DNA from: Pelagibacteraceae bacterium AG-414-M23
GTDB taxonomy: Bacteria; Pseudomonadota; Alphaproteobacteria; Pelagibacterales; Pelagibacteraceae
NCBI GenBank assembly: GCA_003214525.1
Contig: QCLN01000003.1
Coordinates: 1 to 64,000, forward strand
Reading direction: 5' to 3'
DNA length: 64,000 nucleotides
A program made the translations under genes and the position numbers. Below, piece after piece: positions 20,039-30,324 of this stretch (positions within the stretch are counted from its first letter, which is position 1; every line of letters begins with the position of its first letter). The notes under the pieces were generated by a model. The model was not told where the DNA came from, ran no database searches, and worked only from the letters and a program-made list of their open reading frames with translations.

Positions 20039-20646
20039 TTTATTTTTTCTATAGCTTCTTTTGGTTTTAATTTATTATTTTTCCAAACGAAGCTTGAAAT
20101 AGCCAAAAAGTCAGCTTTATTCAACAAAAGTTTTTTATAATTATTTTGATTGATTCCACCTATTGCTACTATTGGTTTTTTTGAAATATTTTTAATTTTT
20201 TTGAGATCTTTAATTGTAGTTTTGTATTTTGTACGTTTTGTTTTACTTCTATTAAAGGCCCCAATAGCAATATAGTCAGCTTTATTTTTAATTGCTTTTC
20301 TAGCAAACTTTATTGAATTATGGCATGTTACACCAATGATTTTATTTCTTATTATTTTTCTTGCCTCTTCTATATTCATATCAGTCTGTCCTAAATGACA
20401 CCCGTCGGCACCAACTTTTTTAGCAATCAAAGGACTATCATTTATTATAAATTTTACTTTAAAAGCTCTACAAATTTTTTTTATTTTTTTTGAAATTATT
20501 ATAATTTTATTCTCTGAGGTTTTTTTTAATCTTAGCTGAAAGTACTTTACTTTTTTTGTTTCCAGAACTGATATTAAATCAGAATAAAAATTTGAGTTAA
20601 TTTTATCAGGAGAAATTAAGTAAATGAATTTAATCTTGGTTTTCAA
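20035..20646 (-). CDS. thiE: Thiamine-phosphate synthase (TTG start proposed)
   Basis: YLISPDKINSNFY, FIINDSPLIAKKVGADGCHLGQTDM, IIGVTCHN, ADYIAIGAFNRSKTK. Listed ATG (20703) overlaps fba by 74 nt; TTG at 20646 reduces this to 17 nt. Confidence 0.85.
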   Translation of the reverse strand: MKTKIKFIYLISPDKINSNFYSDLISVLETKKVKYFQLRLKKTSENKIIIISKKIKKICRAFKVKFIINDSPLIAKKVGADGCHLGQTDMNIEEARKIIRNKIIGVTCHNSIKFARKAIKNKADYIAIGAFNRSKTKRTKYKTTIKDLKKIKNISKKPIVAIGGINQNNYKKLLLNKADFLAISSFVWKNNKLKPKEAIEKIK

Positions 20647-21640
20647 GTTCTTTAGACCATTTTCCTTGAGCTGCAAGAGAGCACATATTTGCACGATGAT
20701 CAAAGATTTTTTGAGTTCCTTTTATGTCTTTAATATCCTTTGACCAGAATTTTAGCGCACTTTTTTGCAAAGCTCTTCCATAAGAATAAGTCATAATAAA
20801 TTTAGTATTATTTTTCTTATTTATTAAGTTAAGATTTTCAGTAGCTTCAATTTCACTTTGCCCACCTGAAAGAAAAGCTATTCCAGGAACTTCTTGAGGA
20901 ACTGATTCTTGGAGACATTTTAATGTTAAATCTGCAACTTCATCATTTCTTATTTTATTATTAGCATTAACTCCATCTAAAATCATATTTGGTTTTAGTA
21001 TAAGTCCGGTTAAATCAATTTTATGAAGTATTAACTCATCGAAGCATTTTTTTATTACATCTGAAGTTTTCTCAAAACATACATTTGCAGAGTGGTTGCC
21101 ATCCATCAGAACCTCGGGTTCTACTATTGGAACCATCCCAGACTCTTGAACTAAAGCAGCATATCTTGCTAGTGCATGAGAATTAGAATGAATAGATAAC
21201 TTACTTGGAAACTTATCTGAAATTGCATAAACACCTCTCCATTTTGTAAATCTTGCTCCGAGTTTATAGTATTCTTTTAATCTTTCTCTTAAACCATCTA
21301 AGCCTTCGGTGATTTTTTCGTCAGGCGAACCTGCTAGAGTTTTTGCTCCAGTATCTACTTTTATTCCTGTTACCGTGCCGCTTTCGTCAATTAATTCAGG
21401 AATTGTTTTAGTACCAGTTTTTTGTTTTATTGTTTCGTCGTATAATATTACTCCACCAATACAGTCTTTCATACTCTCAGAAGAGAAGAGAGTTTTTCTA
21501 AATTGAAGTCTATTTTCTTCATTTGATGGAACTTTTACAGACTGAAGTCTTTTAGTCATTGTTCCTGTGCTCTCATCAGCGGCGAGGATACCTTTTCCTC
21601 CAGATAAAATTTTAAGTGAAATTTTATTTAGTTCAGTCAT
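20630..21640 (-). CDS. fba: Class I fructose-bisphosphate aldolase
   Basis: GKGILAADESTGTMTKRLQSV...GARFTKWRGVYAI...VPIVEPEVLMDGNHS...VPGIAFLSGGQSEIEATENLN. Confidence 0.94.
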   Translation of the reverse strand: MTELNKISLKILSGGKGILAADESTGTMTKRLQSVKVPSNEENRLQFRKTLFSSESMKDCIGGVILYDETIKQKTGTKTIPELIDESGTVTGIKVDTGAKTLAGSPDEKITEGLDGLRERLKEYYKLGARFTKWRGVYAISDKFPSKLSIHSNSHALARYAALVQESGMVPIVEPEVLMDGNHSANVCFEKTSDVIKKCFDELILHKIDLTGLILKPNMILDGVNANNKIRNDEVADLTLKCLQESVPQEVPGIAFLSGGQSEIEATENLNLINKKNNTKFIMTYSYGRALQKSALKFWSKDIKDIKGTQKIFDHRANMCSLAAQGKWSKELENQD

Positions 21641-22818
21641 TAGTTAAGGGCCTTTATACCAGGCAATTCTTTACCTTCAAGATATTCTAAAAATGCTCCA
21701 CCAGCAGTTGAAACAAAATTAAAGGAATTAAAAATTCCAATTTTGTTTATAAGAGCAACTGTATCACCCCCGCCAGCTACCGAAAATATTTCATTTAATT
21801 TATTTTTTTCTGCAATTTTTTTTCCAATTTCAAAACTTCCTTTTGAGAAATGAGGATTTTCAAAATACCCCGCAGGGCCGTTCCATAAAATTGTTTTACT
21901 TGATTCAATTATATCTTTAATTCTTTTAATCGTTTTTGGACCAATATCTAAAATTAAATCATCATTTCCTATTTCATCAAGCTCTTTAATTTTTGGATCA
22001 CCTTCCATTCTTTTGCCGACAACAACATCCTCAGGAAAAATTATAGAGCATGAGTAATTTTTTGATGATTTAAAAATATCATCAATAATTGTCTCACAAT
22101 TATGCTCTTGAATTGATTTGCCAATAGAGTGACCTTCAAATTTAAGAATATTATTAGCCATCCCGCCAACAATTATTATGTTATCAAACTTAGGAATTAA
22201 ATTTTTAATAACAGAAATTTTAGTCGATATTTTAGACCCCCCGATTATACATGTTATTGGCTTTTTAATTTCTGCAGTAACTTTTTTTAAAGCACTTATT
22301 TCAGTTTCCATTTGTAAGCCAGCATAGGAGGGGAGAAATTTAGTGATTTCGCTTACAGAGGCATGGGCTCTATGAGAACAAGAGAATGCATCATTGACAA
22401 ATAAATCTCCAAGGCTTGCAAGCTGCTTAGAAAAATTGCTATCATTTTTTTCTTCTTGTTTATAAAATCTTATATTTTCTAGAAAAACTATTTCATCATT
22501 AGAATTAACAAATAAGTTTTCTTTCTTTAAATTAAATATATTTTCTTTGATGAGTTTTATTTTCTTATTTAGTTTTTTTTTTAAATTTTCACAAATTGGA
22601 TTTAAAGATAGATCCTCAACCCACTTTCCTTTAGGTCTTCCAATATGTGAAATAACAATGATTTTTGACTTTTTTTCAATTAAATATTTAAATATTGGTA
22701 AAATCTTATTAATTCTTGTTTCATCAGTTATTTTACCATTTTTAATCGGAACATTTAAATCTAGTCTTAATAAAACTATTTTTCCATCTAGTTCTTTTTG
22801 ATCTTTGATGTAATTCAT
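21640..22818 (-). CDS. pgk: Phosphoglycerate kinase
   Basis: VLLRLDLNVPIKNGKITDETRI; VISHIGRPKG; GGSKISTKISVI; ILWNGPAGYFE. Confidence 0.97.
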   Translation of the reverse strand: MNYIKDQKELDGKIVLLRLDLNVPIKNGKITDETRINKILPIFKYLIEKKSKIIVISHIGRPKGKWVEDLSLNPICENLKKKLNKKIKLIKENIFNLKKENLFVNSNDEIVFLENIRFYKQEEKNDSNFSKQLASLGDLFVNDAFSCSHRAHASVSEITKFLPSYAGLQMETEISALKKVTAEIKKPITCIIGGSKISTKISVIKNLIPKFDNIIIVGGMANNILKFEGHSIGKSIQEHNCETIIDDIFKSSKNYSCSIIFPEDVVVGKRMEGDPKIKELDEIGNDDLILDIGPKTIKRIKDIIESSKTILWNGPAGYFENPHFSKGSFEIGKKIAEKNKLNEIFSVAGGGDTVALINKIGIFNSFNFVSTAGGAFLEYLEGKELPGIKALN

Positions 22819-23825
22819 TAAGAATTTTTGTGAAGATATTCTGCTATATCACACATTCTATTAGAAAAGCCCCATTCATTATCATACCAAGCAGAAATTT
22901 TACCCATATTTTTTCCAACAATATTGGTAAGTGAAGCATCAACAATTGATGAAGCTGAGTTATGATTGAAATCAATTGATACAAGTTTTTCATTAGTTAT
23001 TTCAATAATTTTCTTATTTTGTTTTCCAATAAATTTTTGAAATGCAGAATTAATTTTTTCTATGGATAGATCTTTTTTTGTACAAAAAACTAATTCAACT
23101 AAAGATACATTTGGCGTTGGAACTCTCATTGCAACTCCTTCAAGTTTACCTTTTAGTGAGGGAATAATTTGACCTATTGCTTTTGATGCTCCAGTAGAAG
23201 TTGGTACAATTGATTGACTTGCAGCCCTGGCTCTCCTTGGATCTTTGTGTGAATTGTCCAAAATTCTTTGATCACTAGTAAAAGCATGAATAGTAGTCAT
23301 GAAACCTTTTATAATTTCAAAATTTTCATTTAATACGTGAGCCACGGGCGCAAGACAATTAGTAGTGCATGATGCCGCTGAGATTATACTATCTTCTTTT
23401 TTTATTTCAGATTCATTAACTCCATATACGATCGTCTTGTCAGCATTTTTACAAGGAGCAGATACAATAACTTTTTTTGCACCATTTTTTAAATGAGGCA
23501 ATAATTTTTCTTTAGAATTAAATTTACCAGTACATTCAAAAACGTACTCAACACCAAATTTTTTCCAATTTATATTATTAAGGTTTGTCTCTTGACCAAA
23601 CGTAATTTTATTTTTGTTAATTATCAGATGATTTTCATCAAATTTAATTTCAGCATCAAATTTTCCATGTATCGAATCATACTTTAAAAGATTTGAACAA
23701 GTTTCAGAGTTTGTTCTATTGTTAATATGCCTAATTTCAATGTTCGAATATTTGTTTTCTATTATAGATCGAACTATCATTCGCCCAATTCTACCCATCC
23801 CATTAATACCGATTTTTATTTTCAT
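22818..23825 (-). CDS. gap: Glyceraldehyde-3-phosphate dehydrogenase, type I
   Basis: [53 protein letters not shown]. Confidence 0.97.
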   Translation of the reverse strand: MKIKIGINGMGRIGRMIVRSIIENKYSNIEIRHINNRTNSETCSNLLKYDSIHGKFDAEIKFDENHLIINKNKITFGQETNLNNINWKKFGVEYVFECTGKFNSKEKLLPHLKNGAKKVIVSAPCKNADKTIVYGVNESEIKKEDSIISAASCTTNCLAPVAHVLNENFEIIKGFMTTIHAFTSDQRILDNSHKDPRRARAASQSIVPTSTGASKAIGQIIPSLKGKLEGVAMRVPTPNVSLVELVFCTKKDLSIEKINSAFQKFIGKQNKKIIEITNEKLVSIDFNHNSASSIVDASLTNIVGKNMGKISAWYDNEWGFSNRMCDIAEYLHKNS

Positions 23826-25783
23826 AATTTTTCTTTAATTTTTTTTGTTATAGATTCTAAATTTAGTTCAAAATTGTCATATATCTTTTTATAAGGGGCA
23901 CTTTTTCCAAAACTTTTTATTCCAAAATTTAATCCTTGTTGACCAGTATATCTTTTCCAAAAATTAGGCTCCGATGCTTCAATTGAGACAACAAGATCAG
24001 TTTCGTTCAAAATTTTTCTTTGATAATCTTTTTTTTGTTGATCAAATAATTCCTGACAAGGCATTGAAATAACCTTTGAATAAATATTTTCTGTGGCCAA
24101 TTTATGACTAATTTCACATGCCAAGCATGTTTCAGAGCCAGAAGATAGTATTGTTAAATTTATTTTGTCATTAGTTCTTAAGATTTCGTAGGCACCATTA
24201 GAAGAAAGATTTTCAGAAATATTTTTTTTTCTAACAGGATTAATTTTTTGCCTCGTTAATGCAATCACACTTGGCGTATTTTTATTTTCAAGAGCTAACT
24301 TCCAACATTCAAAAGTTTCAATCATATCAGCGGGCCTGAATACATTTAAATTTGGAATAGATCTTAAACTTGTTAATTGTTCAATAGGTTGGTGTGTTGG
24401 CCCATCTTCTCCGAGTCCAATAGAGTCATGAGTAAAAACATAAATTACTCTTTGCTTCATCATAGCAGCAAGTCTTATGGATGGTTTGCAATAATCACTA
24501 AAAATTAAAAAAGTTCCTCCATAGGGAATTAACCCACTGTGTAAAGATATTCCATTCATAATACCGCACATAGCATGTTCTCTGACACCGTAATGAATAT
24601 AGTTACCTGAAAAATTTCCTGGTTTTATAATTTTGTGTTTTTTTGTTTTTGTGTTATTTGATCCAGCGAGATCTGCGGAGCCACCAATTATATTTGGTAT
24701 ATTTGATACAATTTCTAAAAATTTTTCTGAACATTTTCTTGTTGCAATTGGGTCCAAAGATTTTAAATAATCTTGTTTAGCTTTTTCTATAACTGAATAA
24801 ATTGGTTTTATTAATAAATTATTTTGAGTCGAAACTAATTTAGATAGTTGCTTCTGATTATTTTTTTGATCACGTTTAGCTTTTTTTGAAGCGTTGTCCC
24901 CAATAGCTCTCCACTTGCTAATTATTTTTTTTGGTATTTCAAATGGTTCATATTTCCATTTTAATTTTTTTCTAACTAATTTAATTTCTTCCTCACCCAA
25001 CGGACTTCCATGAGAAGATTCTTTACCACCTTTATTTGGCGATCCATATCCAATTATTGTTTTACAGGAAATAGCAGTAGGTTTTTTTGAATTTTGTGCT
25101 TTTTTTAAAGCTTTGAATATTTCTTTTTCGTTGTGACCATTTATTTCTAAAAAATCCCAATTATAACTATTAAATCTTTTTTTGTGATCATCTGATACTG
25201 TTAAATTAGTTGGTCCATCTATAGAAATTGAATTATTATCAAAAAGCAAAATAAGATTTTTTAATTTTAAATGTCCCGCCAGACTTAATGCTTCATGACT
25301 TATTCCTTCCATCAAACACCCGTCACCCGCCAAAACATAAGTTTTGTGATTAATTATTTTTTTTCCTACTTTTTTTTTTAAGATTTCTTCGGCTAAAGCA
25401 AAACCAACTGCGTTAGATATGCCCTGTCCTAAAGGGCCAGTTGTAGTTTCTATACCTGTATTTGGATGATACTCAGGATGTCCAGCACAAATGGAGTCAA
25501 GTTGTCTAAAATTTTTAATATCGTTTAAACTTATACTTTTATATCCGGTTAAGTATAATAATGAATATAATAACATCGACCCATGTCCTGCTGATAAAAC
25601 AAACCTATCTCTATTAAGCCAACTTGGATTTTTTGGATCAAATTTTAAAAAATATTTGAATAGAATTGTAGCCACATCAGCCATTCCCATAGGCATACCC
25701 GGATGACCCGAATTTGCTTTTTGAACAGCATTAATAGATAGAAATCTAATTGCGTTAGCTAATTCTTTGTTAGTTTTATTCAA
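23822..25783 (-). CDS. tkt: Transketolase
   Basis: [63 protein letters not shown]. Confidence 0.97.
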   Translation of the reverse strand: MNKTNKELANAIRFLSINAVQKANSGHPGMPMGMADVATILFKYFLKFDPKNPSWLNRDRFVLSAGHGSMLLYSLLYLTGYKSISLNDIKNFRQLDSICAGHPEYHPNTGIETTTGPLGQGISNAVGFALAEEILKKKVGKKIINHKTYVLAGDGCLMEGISHEALSLAGHLKLKNLILLFDNNSISIDGPTNLTVSDDHKKRFNSYNWDFLEINGHNEKEIFKALKKAQNSKKPTAISCKTIIGYGSPNKGGKESSHGSPLGEEEIKLVRKKLKWKYEPFEIPKKIISKWRAIGDNASKKAKRDQKNNQKQLSKLVSTQNNLLIKPIYSVIEKAKQDYLKSLDPIATRKCSEKFLEIVSNIPNIIGGSADLAGSNNTKTKKHKIIKPGNFSGNYIHYGVREHAMCGIMNGISLHSGLIPYGGTFLIFSDYCKPSIRLAAMMKQRVIYVFTHDSIGLGEDGPTHQPIEQLTSLRSIPNLNVFRPADMIETFECWKLALENKNTPSVIALTRQKINPVRKKNISENLSSNGAYEILRTNDKINLTILSSGSETCLACEISHKLATENIYSKVISMPCQELFDQQKKDYQRKILNETDLVVSIEASEPNFWKRYTGQQGLNFGIKSFGKSAPYKKIYDNFELNLESITKKIKEKL

Positions 25784-25835
25784 ATTTAGACCTATGTAGA
25801 CTCTGATAGTACAATTTAATAATATAGTTATATAT

Positions 25836-26165
25836 ATGAAATCTTTTCAGGAAAAAGAAAAAAAACTTTATGAGTTATTAAATCAACTGAATAACTCTGA
25901 TACTTCGCAAATTCAAAAAAAAGGACAATCAGAAATGGATGACCTAAAGATTCATAAAAATCAATTAGAAATTGAAAAAAATCACTTAGAGGAAAAGTAT
26001 CAATCTATAGTTCAAGAATTAGAAAAATCTCAAAAAAAAATTAAAGAACTTCAAAATAGCAAAAAAAAAGATCAACAAAAGCAAATTGAGTTTAATCAAA
26101 AAATTGATGAATTAAACCAAGAGACGGAGTATTTAATTGAAGAAATAGATAAATGGCAAATGTAA
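25836..26165 (+). CDS. Small coiled-coil protein (DUF4164-like)
   Basis: 109-aa charged heptad-rich protein overlapping the zapA start. Confidence 0.7.
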   Translation: MKSFQEKEKKLYELLNQLNNSDTSQIQKKGQSEMDDLKIHKNQLEIEKNHLEEKYQSIVQELEKSQKKIKELQNSKKKDQQKQIEFNQKIDELNQETEYLIEEIDKWQM

Positions 26166-26587
26166 ATATAAAATTTAATGGTAAAGAATTTTTGCTATCT
26201 TGCGAAGATGGACAGGAAGAGCATCTAGGGGAATTATCGGAAAACTTAAGTGAAAAATTTAATCAACTCAAATCTAAGCTTGGTAATTTAGGGGAGAATA
26301 AATTATTACTAATTACATCTATCACTTTAATGGATGAGTACTTTGAGACAAAAAAAAAAATTGAAGAAAAAAAAGATGAAATTGAAAAATTAAAAAATAA
26401 ATTTAAAGAACTTAAATCATTAGTTTATAGCTATAAAGACCAAAAGGATAAAGAGATAAATGCTTTACAAAAAGAGCAAGAACAATTTAAAGAAGAATTA
26501 GAAAACTTAAATAATGGTTATGAAAAAATTATAGATGATGCATCTAGTCAAATAGAAAAATTTATAAATAAAAATAATTTTACATAA
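26153..26587 (+). CDS. zapA: Cell division protein ZapA
   Basis: [31 protein letters not shown]...NKLLLITSITLMDEYF. Confidence 0.85.
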   Translation: MANVNIKFNGKEFLLSCEDGQEEHLGELSENLSEKFNQLKSKLGNLGENKLLLITSITLMDEYFETKKKIEEKKDEIEKLKNKFKELKSLVYSYKDQKDKEINALQKEQEQFKEELENLNNGYEKIIDDASSQIEKFINKNNFT

Positions 26588-26603
26588 CAGAAACTAGATA
26601 TTT

Positions 26604-27143
26604 TTGAAAAAAATTTTAAGAAAAAAATTATTAAATAGAAGAAAAAAATATTATTTAGAAATAAGTGCGAAGCATATTTTAAATATTTTTAAATTAATAA
26701 AAAATAAATACAAAAATATTAAAGCCATTGGTGGCTACATTCCAATCAATTATGAGTATGATAGTTTAGGTATTTTAAAATTTTTAGAGACGAAAAATTT
26801 TACTATTAGTCTTCCAGTAATTACAAATAATTTTAAAATGGATTTTTATAAATATTCATTTAAAGACCCTCTAAAAATAAATAAACTTGGAATCCCGGAA
26901 CCTTATAAATGTAATAAAAAAATAGTACCTGATTTGATTTTTGTTCCGTTAGTTGGATATGATAATAATTTAAATAGACTTGGATATGGAGGTGGTTTTT
27001 ACGATAGATATTTTAAAAAAAAATTAAAGTTAAAGAAAATAGTTAAAATTGGACTTGCCTTTTCTTTTCAGAAAATTAAAAAACTCCCAGTAAACAAATT
27101 TGATAAAAAACTTGATAAAATAATTACTGAAAAAAAGATTTAA
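26604..27143 (+). CDS. fthC: 5-formyltetrahydrofolate cyclo-ligase (TTG start)
   Basis: AIGGYIPINYEYD...LGIPEP...DLIFVPLVGYDNNLNRLGYGGGFYDRYF. Confidence 0.9.
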   Translation: MKKILRKKLLNRRKKYYLEISAKHILNIFKLIKNKYKNIKAIGGYIPINYEYDSLGILKFLETKNFTISLPVITNNFKMDFYKYSFKDPLKINKLGIPEPYKCNKKIVPDLIFVPLVGYDNNLNRLGYGGGFYDRYFKKKLKLKKIVKIGLAFSFQKIKKLPVNKFDKKLDKIITEKKI

Positions 27144-27145
27144 AT

Positions 27146-27952
27146 ATGAGAATATTATTTTTAGGTGATGTGGTTGGCCAAACAGGATGTAGCGCAATTA
27201 AACAAAATTTACAAAAAATTATTAAAGATGAGAATATTGATTTTACAATCGTAAATGGAGAAAATGCAGCCATTGAAGGCGTTGGAATAACACAAAATAT
27301 TCTTGATGAGTTTTTATCTTGTGGAGCGGATGTGGTAACTAGCGGAAACCATATTTGGGATCAAAAAGAAACTTATGAATTCATAAAAAATCAATCAAGA
27401 TTATTAAGACCTTTAAACATGGATAAAAATTTACCTGGTGAAGGATTTACGATTTTAAATTCAAGAGCAGGTTTAAAAGTTGGAGTTTTAAACCTAATGG
27501 GAAATATATTTATGAAAAAATGCGATGACTTGTTTATGACTTTAAAAAAATTTTTAGAAAATAAATCATTAAAAAAAGATTATGATTGTTTAGTTGTTGA
27601 TATTCACGGCGAAATTACAAGTGAAAAAATGGCAGTAGGTCATTTTTTAGATGGTAAAGCTAGCTTAGTAGTTGGAACTCATACACACGTTCCCACAAAC
27701 GATGCGAGAATTTTGTCAAATGGAACAGGTTATATGACTGATGCTGGAATGTGTGGTGATTACGACTCCGTTATTGGTATGGACAAAAATAATTCTATAA
27801 AAAGGTTTCTTAAGGAAGTGTCAAAAAAACATTTTCCTTCAAAAGGAGAGTCATCAATATCCGGGGTAATTGTTGATGTATGTAATAAAACTGGCTTAGC
27901 TTTAAATATTAAAAATTTTATAACTGGTGGAGTATTAAAAACAAATATTTAA
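27146..27952 (+). CDS. YmdB/TIGR00282-family metallophosphoesterase
   Basis: MRILFLGDVVGQTG...VNGENAAIEGVGIT...VTSGNHIWDQKE...VDIHGEITSEKMA...VVGTHTHVPTNDARIL. Confidence 0.92.
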   Translation: MRILFLGDVVGQTGCSAIKQNLQKIIKDENIDFTIVNGENAAIEGVGITQNILDEFLSCGADVVTSGNHIWDQKETYEFIKNQSRLLRPLNMDKNLPGEGFTILNSRAGLKVGVLNLMGNIFMKKCDDLFMTLKKFLENKSLKKDYDCLVVDIHGEITSEKMAVGHFLDGKASLVVGTHTHVPTNDARILSNGTGYMTDAGMCGDYDSVIGMDKNNSIKRFLKEVSKKHFPSKGESSISGVIVDVCNKTGLALNIKNFITGGVLKTNI

Positions 27953-27956
27953 AGAT

Positions 27957-28682
27957 ATGGCAGGACATTCTCATTGGGCTGGTATAAAACATAAAAAAGG
28001 AAAAGCTGACAAAATAAGATCAAAAATATTTTCAAAAATATCAAGAGAGATTACTGTTGCTGCAAAACTAGGAGACAGAAATCCAGAGATGAATTCTAGG
28101 CTTAGAGCAGCGATACAATCTGCTAGGGCCGCAAATATGCCTAAAGATAATATTGATAGAGCTATAGATAAATCTGAAGCAGGGGATCAATCAAATTTTG
28201 AAAGTATAAGATATGAGGGCTTTGGACCAAAAAATATTGCTGTAATTGTGGACACTTTGACAGATAATAAAAATAGAACAGCATCATCTATAAGAAAATT
28301 ATTTCAAAAAAATGGTGGAAGCTTGGGCACTCAAGGATCTGCCTCTCATAATTTTATACAAAACGGTGTTATTAAAATTGACTATAACTTAATTTCTGAG
28401 GAAAAAGTTCTTGATTTAGCTTTAAATGCAGGTGCTGAAGATTGCATTTCATATGATGATAGCATTCATGAAATTCGTTGTGAAAAAGAAGATATATATA
28501 AAGTTAAAAAATTGCTCGAAAATGAAATAGACTCCTTTATTTCTACAAGAATTGAGTGGGTACCTACAATATTTATAGAAGCAAATGATAATGAGAAAAA
28601 TGATATTTTGAGTTTTTTAGAAACTCTTGAAGATGATGATGATGTCCAAAATGTATATAGTAATGTTAAATTTAAAAAATAA
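27957..28682 (+). CDS. yebC: YebC/PmpR family transcriptional/translational regulator
   Basis: MAGHSHWAGIKHKKGKADKIRSKIFSKISREITVAAK. Confidence 0.97.
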   Translation: MAGHSHWAGIKHKKGKADKIRSKIFSKISREITVAAKLGDRNPEMNSRLRAAIQSARAANMPKDNIDRAIDKSEAGDQSNFESIRYEGFGPKNIAVIVDTLTDNKNRTASSIRKLFQKNGGSLGTQGSASHNFIQNGVIKIDYNLISEEKVLDLALNAGAEDCISYDDSIHEIRCEKEDIYKVKKLLENEIDSFISTRIEWVPTIFIEANDNEKNDILSFLETLEDDDDVQNVYSNVKFKK

Positions 28683-29174
28683 ATGTTTATAATTGGGATA
28701 GATCCAGGAATATCGGGGGCAATCTGCTTCTTTGAAGATGGAAAAATAGTTGATGTAATCGAAATGCCATCAATGTCAGAAGGGAAAAAAAATAAGAGAC
28801 AAGTTAATGGCAACCAGCTATGTAACGAAATAAAATCCCGTATATCTGAAATTAATTACGAAAAAGCATGTGTAGTTGTTGAGCATGTAACTGCAATGCC
28901 AGGCCAGGGTGTAACAAGCATGTTTAATTTTGGCCAATCATTTGGATTAATTAAAGGTATTTGTTCCGCAATGCAGCTTCCTATACATTTTGTCAGACCT
29001 ACAAAATGGAAAAAATATTTTAATTTAATTAATACTTCAAAAGATGCTAGTCGATCAAGAGCAATTGAAATATTTCCAAAAATTTCTAATCAATTAAAGA
29101 GAAAAAAAGATTCAAACAAAGCTGACGCGATTTTAATAGCAAGTTATTATTACAATACTTATAAATCTGAATAA
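28683..29174 (+). CDS. RuvC-like Holliday junction resolvase (phage-type)
   Basis: IIGIDPGISGAICFFEDGKIVDVIEMPS...VVVEHVTAMPGQGVTSMFNFGQSFGLIKG...KDASRSRAIEIFP...RKKDSNKADAILIASYY. Confidence 0.85.
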   Translation: MFIIGIDPGISGAICFFEDGKIVDVIEMPSMSEGKKNKRQVNGNQLCNEIKSRISEINYEKACVVVEHVTAMPGQGVTSMFNFGQSFGLIKGICSAMQLPIHFVRPTKWKKYFNLINTSKDASRSRAIEIFPKISNQLKRKKDSNKADAILIASYYYNTYKSE

Positions 29175-29228
29175 TTTCCTGCATTTTAGAGTCATATTCA
29201 TGACACATTTTAGTGTGAGAAGAGCTTC

Positions 29229-29903
29229 ATGGAAGCAGATATAGCCACACAAGCGGTTGGATTAACCTCAAGCTCTGACTTTTCAATAATTAACCTTTTT
29301 ATTAGAGCAGACTTAATTGTAAAACTAGTTATTATAATGTTGATTGCTGCTTCAATTTATTCATGGGCAATAATTTTTGAGAAATTTAGACTTTTTAAAA
29401 AAATAAACCAATCAACAATTGAGTTTGAAGAAAAGTTTTGGAGATCTAAATCAGCTGAGACATTTTATAATAATCTACCATCAGAAATGGACGACCCAAT
29501 GGCAATGGTATTTAAAGACTCAATGCAAACAGTTTTAAAATCTAGATCTAAATCTAATTTAAGTGAAAGACTAACAAACATAATGGCAACTAATATAGAA
29601 AAACAAATGTCAGTAATAGAAAAAAATTTTACTTTCTTAGCCACAGTAGGTTCAACAGCCCCGTTTATAGGATTGTTCGGAACTGTCTGGGGAATAATGA
29701 ATTCATTTCAATCTATTGCGATTTCAAGAAATACAAGTTTAGCTATTGTTGCACCGGGAATTGCGGAAGCATTGTTTGCTACAGCATTAGGACTTCTTGC
29801 AGCAATTCCTGCTGTAGTAGCATACAATAAATTTAATAGTGATGCTAAAAAGTATTATAATAAATTAGAGGATTTTTCTAAAAGATTTTTAGCAATAATT
29901 TAA
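29229..29903 (+). CDS. tolQ: Tol-Pal protein TolQ
   Basis: NFTFLATVGSTAPFIGLFGTVWGIMNSFQSIAISRNTSLAIVAPGIAEALFATALGLLAAIPAV. Confidence 0.96.
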   Translation: MEADIATQAVGLTSSSDFSIINLFIRADLIVKLVIIMLIAASIYSWAIIFEKFRLFKKINQSTIEFEEKFWRSKSAETFYNNLPSEMDDPMAMVFKDSMQTVLKSRSKSNLSERLTNIMATNIEKQMSVIEKNFTFLATVGSTAPFIGLFGTVWGIMNSFQSIAISRNTSLAIVAPGIAEALFATALGLLAAIPAVVAYNKFNSDAKKYYNKLEDFSKRFLAII

Positions 29904-29904
29904 A

Positions 29905-30321
29905 ATGGCTTTTAAACTTGGTCGATCATCCAGAGAACCTATGAGCGAGATCAACGTGACTCCATTTGTTGATGTCATGTTAGTTCTCTTAATAATTTTT
30001 ATGGTTACTGCACCACTTTTAACTGTTGGCGTTCAGGTTGATCTGCCAGAAACTTCAGCAGACTCATTACCAGAAGAACAAGAACCATTAACTTTAACAA
30101 TAAATTCAAAAGGAGAAATTTTTGTTCAAGAGGCAAAGGTGGAGTTTGATAGTTTAACAGCAAAAATTTTAGCTGTTTCTAAAAATAGAACAGATACTAG
30201 GATTTATGTTAGAGGTGATAAGACAATAAATTATGGGAGAGTACTTGAAATTATGGGAATGTTATCTGGGTCAGGATTCACTAAAGTTGCATTGATTTCT
30301 GAACCTTACAAAGACAGGTAA
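29905..30321 (+). CDS. tolR: Tol-Pal protein TolR
   Basis: MSEINVTPFVDVMLVLLIIFMVTAPLLTVGVQVDLPET. Confidence 0.96.
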   Translation: MAFKLGRSSREPMSEINVTPFVDVMLVLLIIFMVTAPLLTVGVQVDLPETSADSLPEEQEPLTLTINSKGEIFVQEAKVEFDSLTAKILAVSKNRTDTRIYVRGDKTINYGRVLEIMGMLSGSGFTKVALISEPYKDR

Positions 30322-30324
30322 TAA

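Noticed and set aside
28466-28813. 115-aa minus-strand ORF across yebC/ruvC-like junction
   Set aside because: Overlaps two well-supported genes; Ser/Phe-rich antisense artefact.
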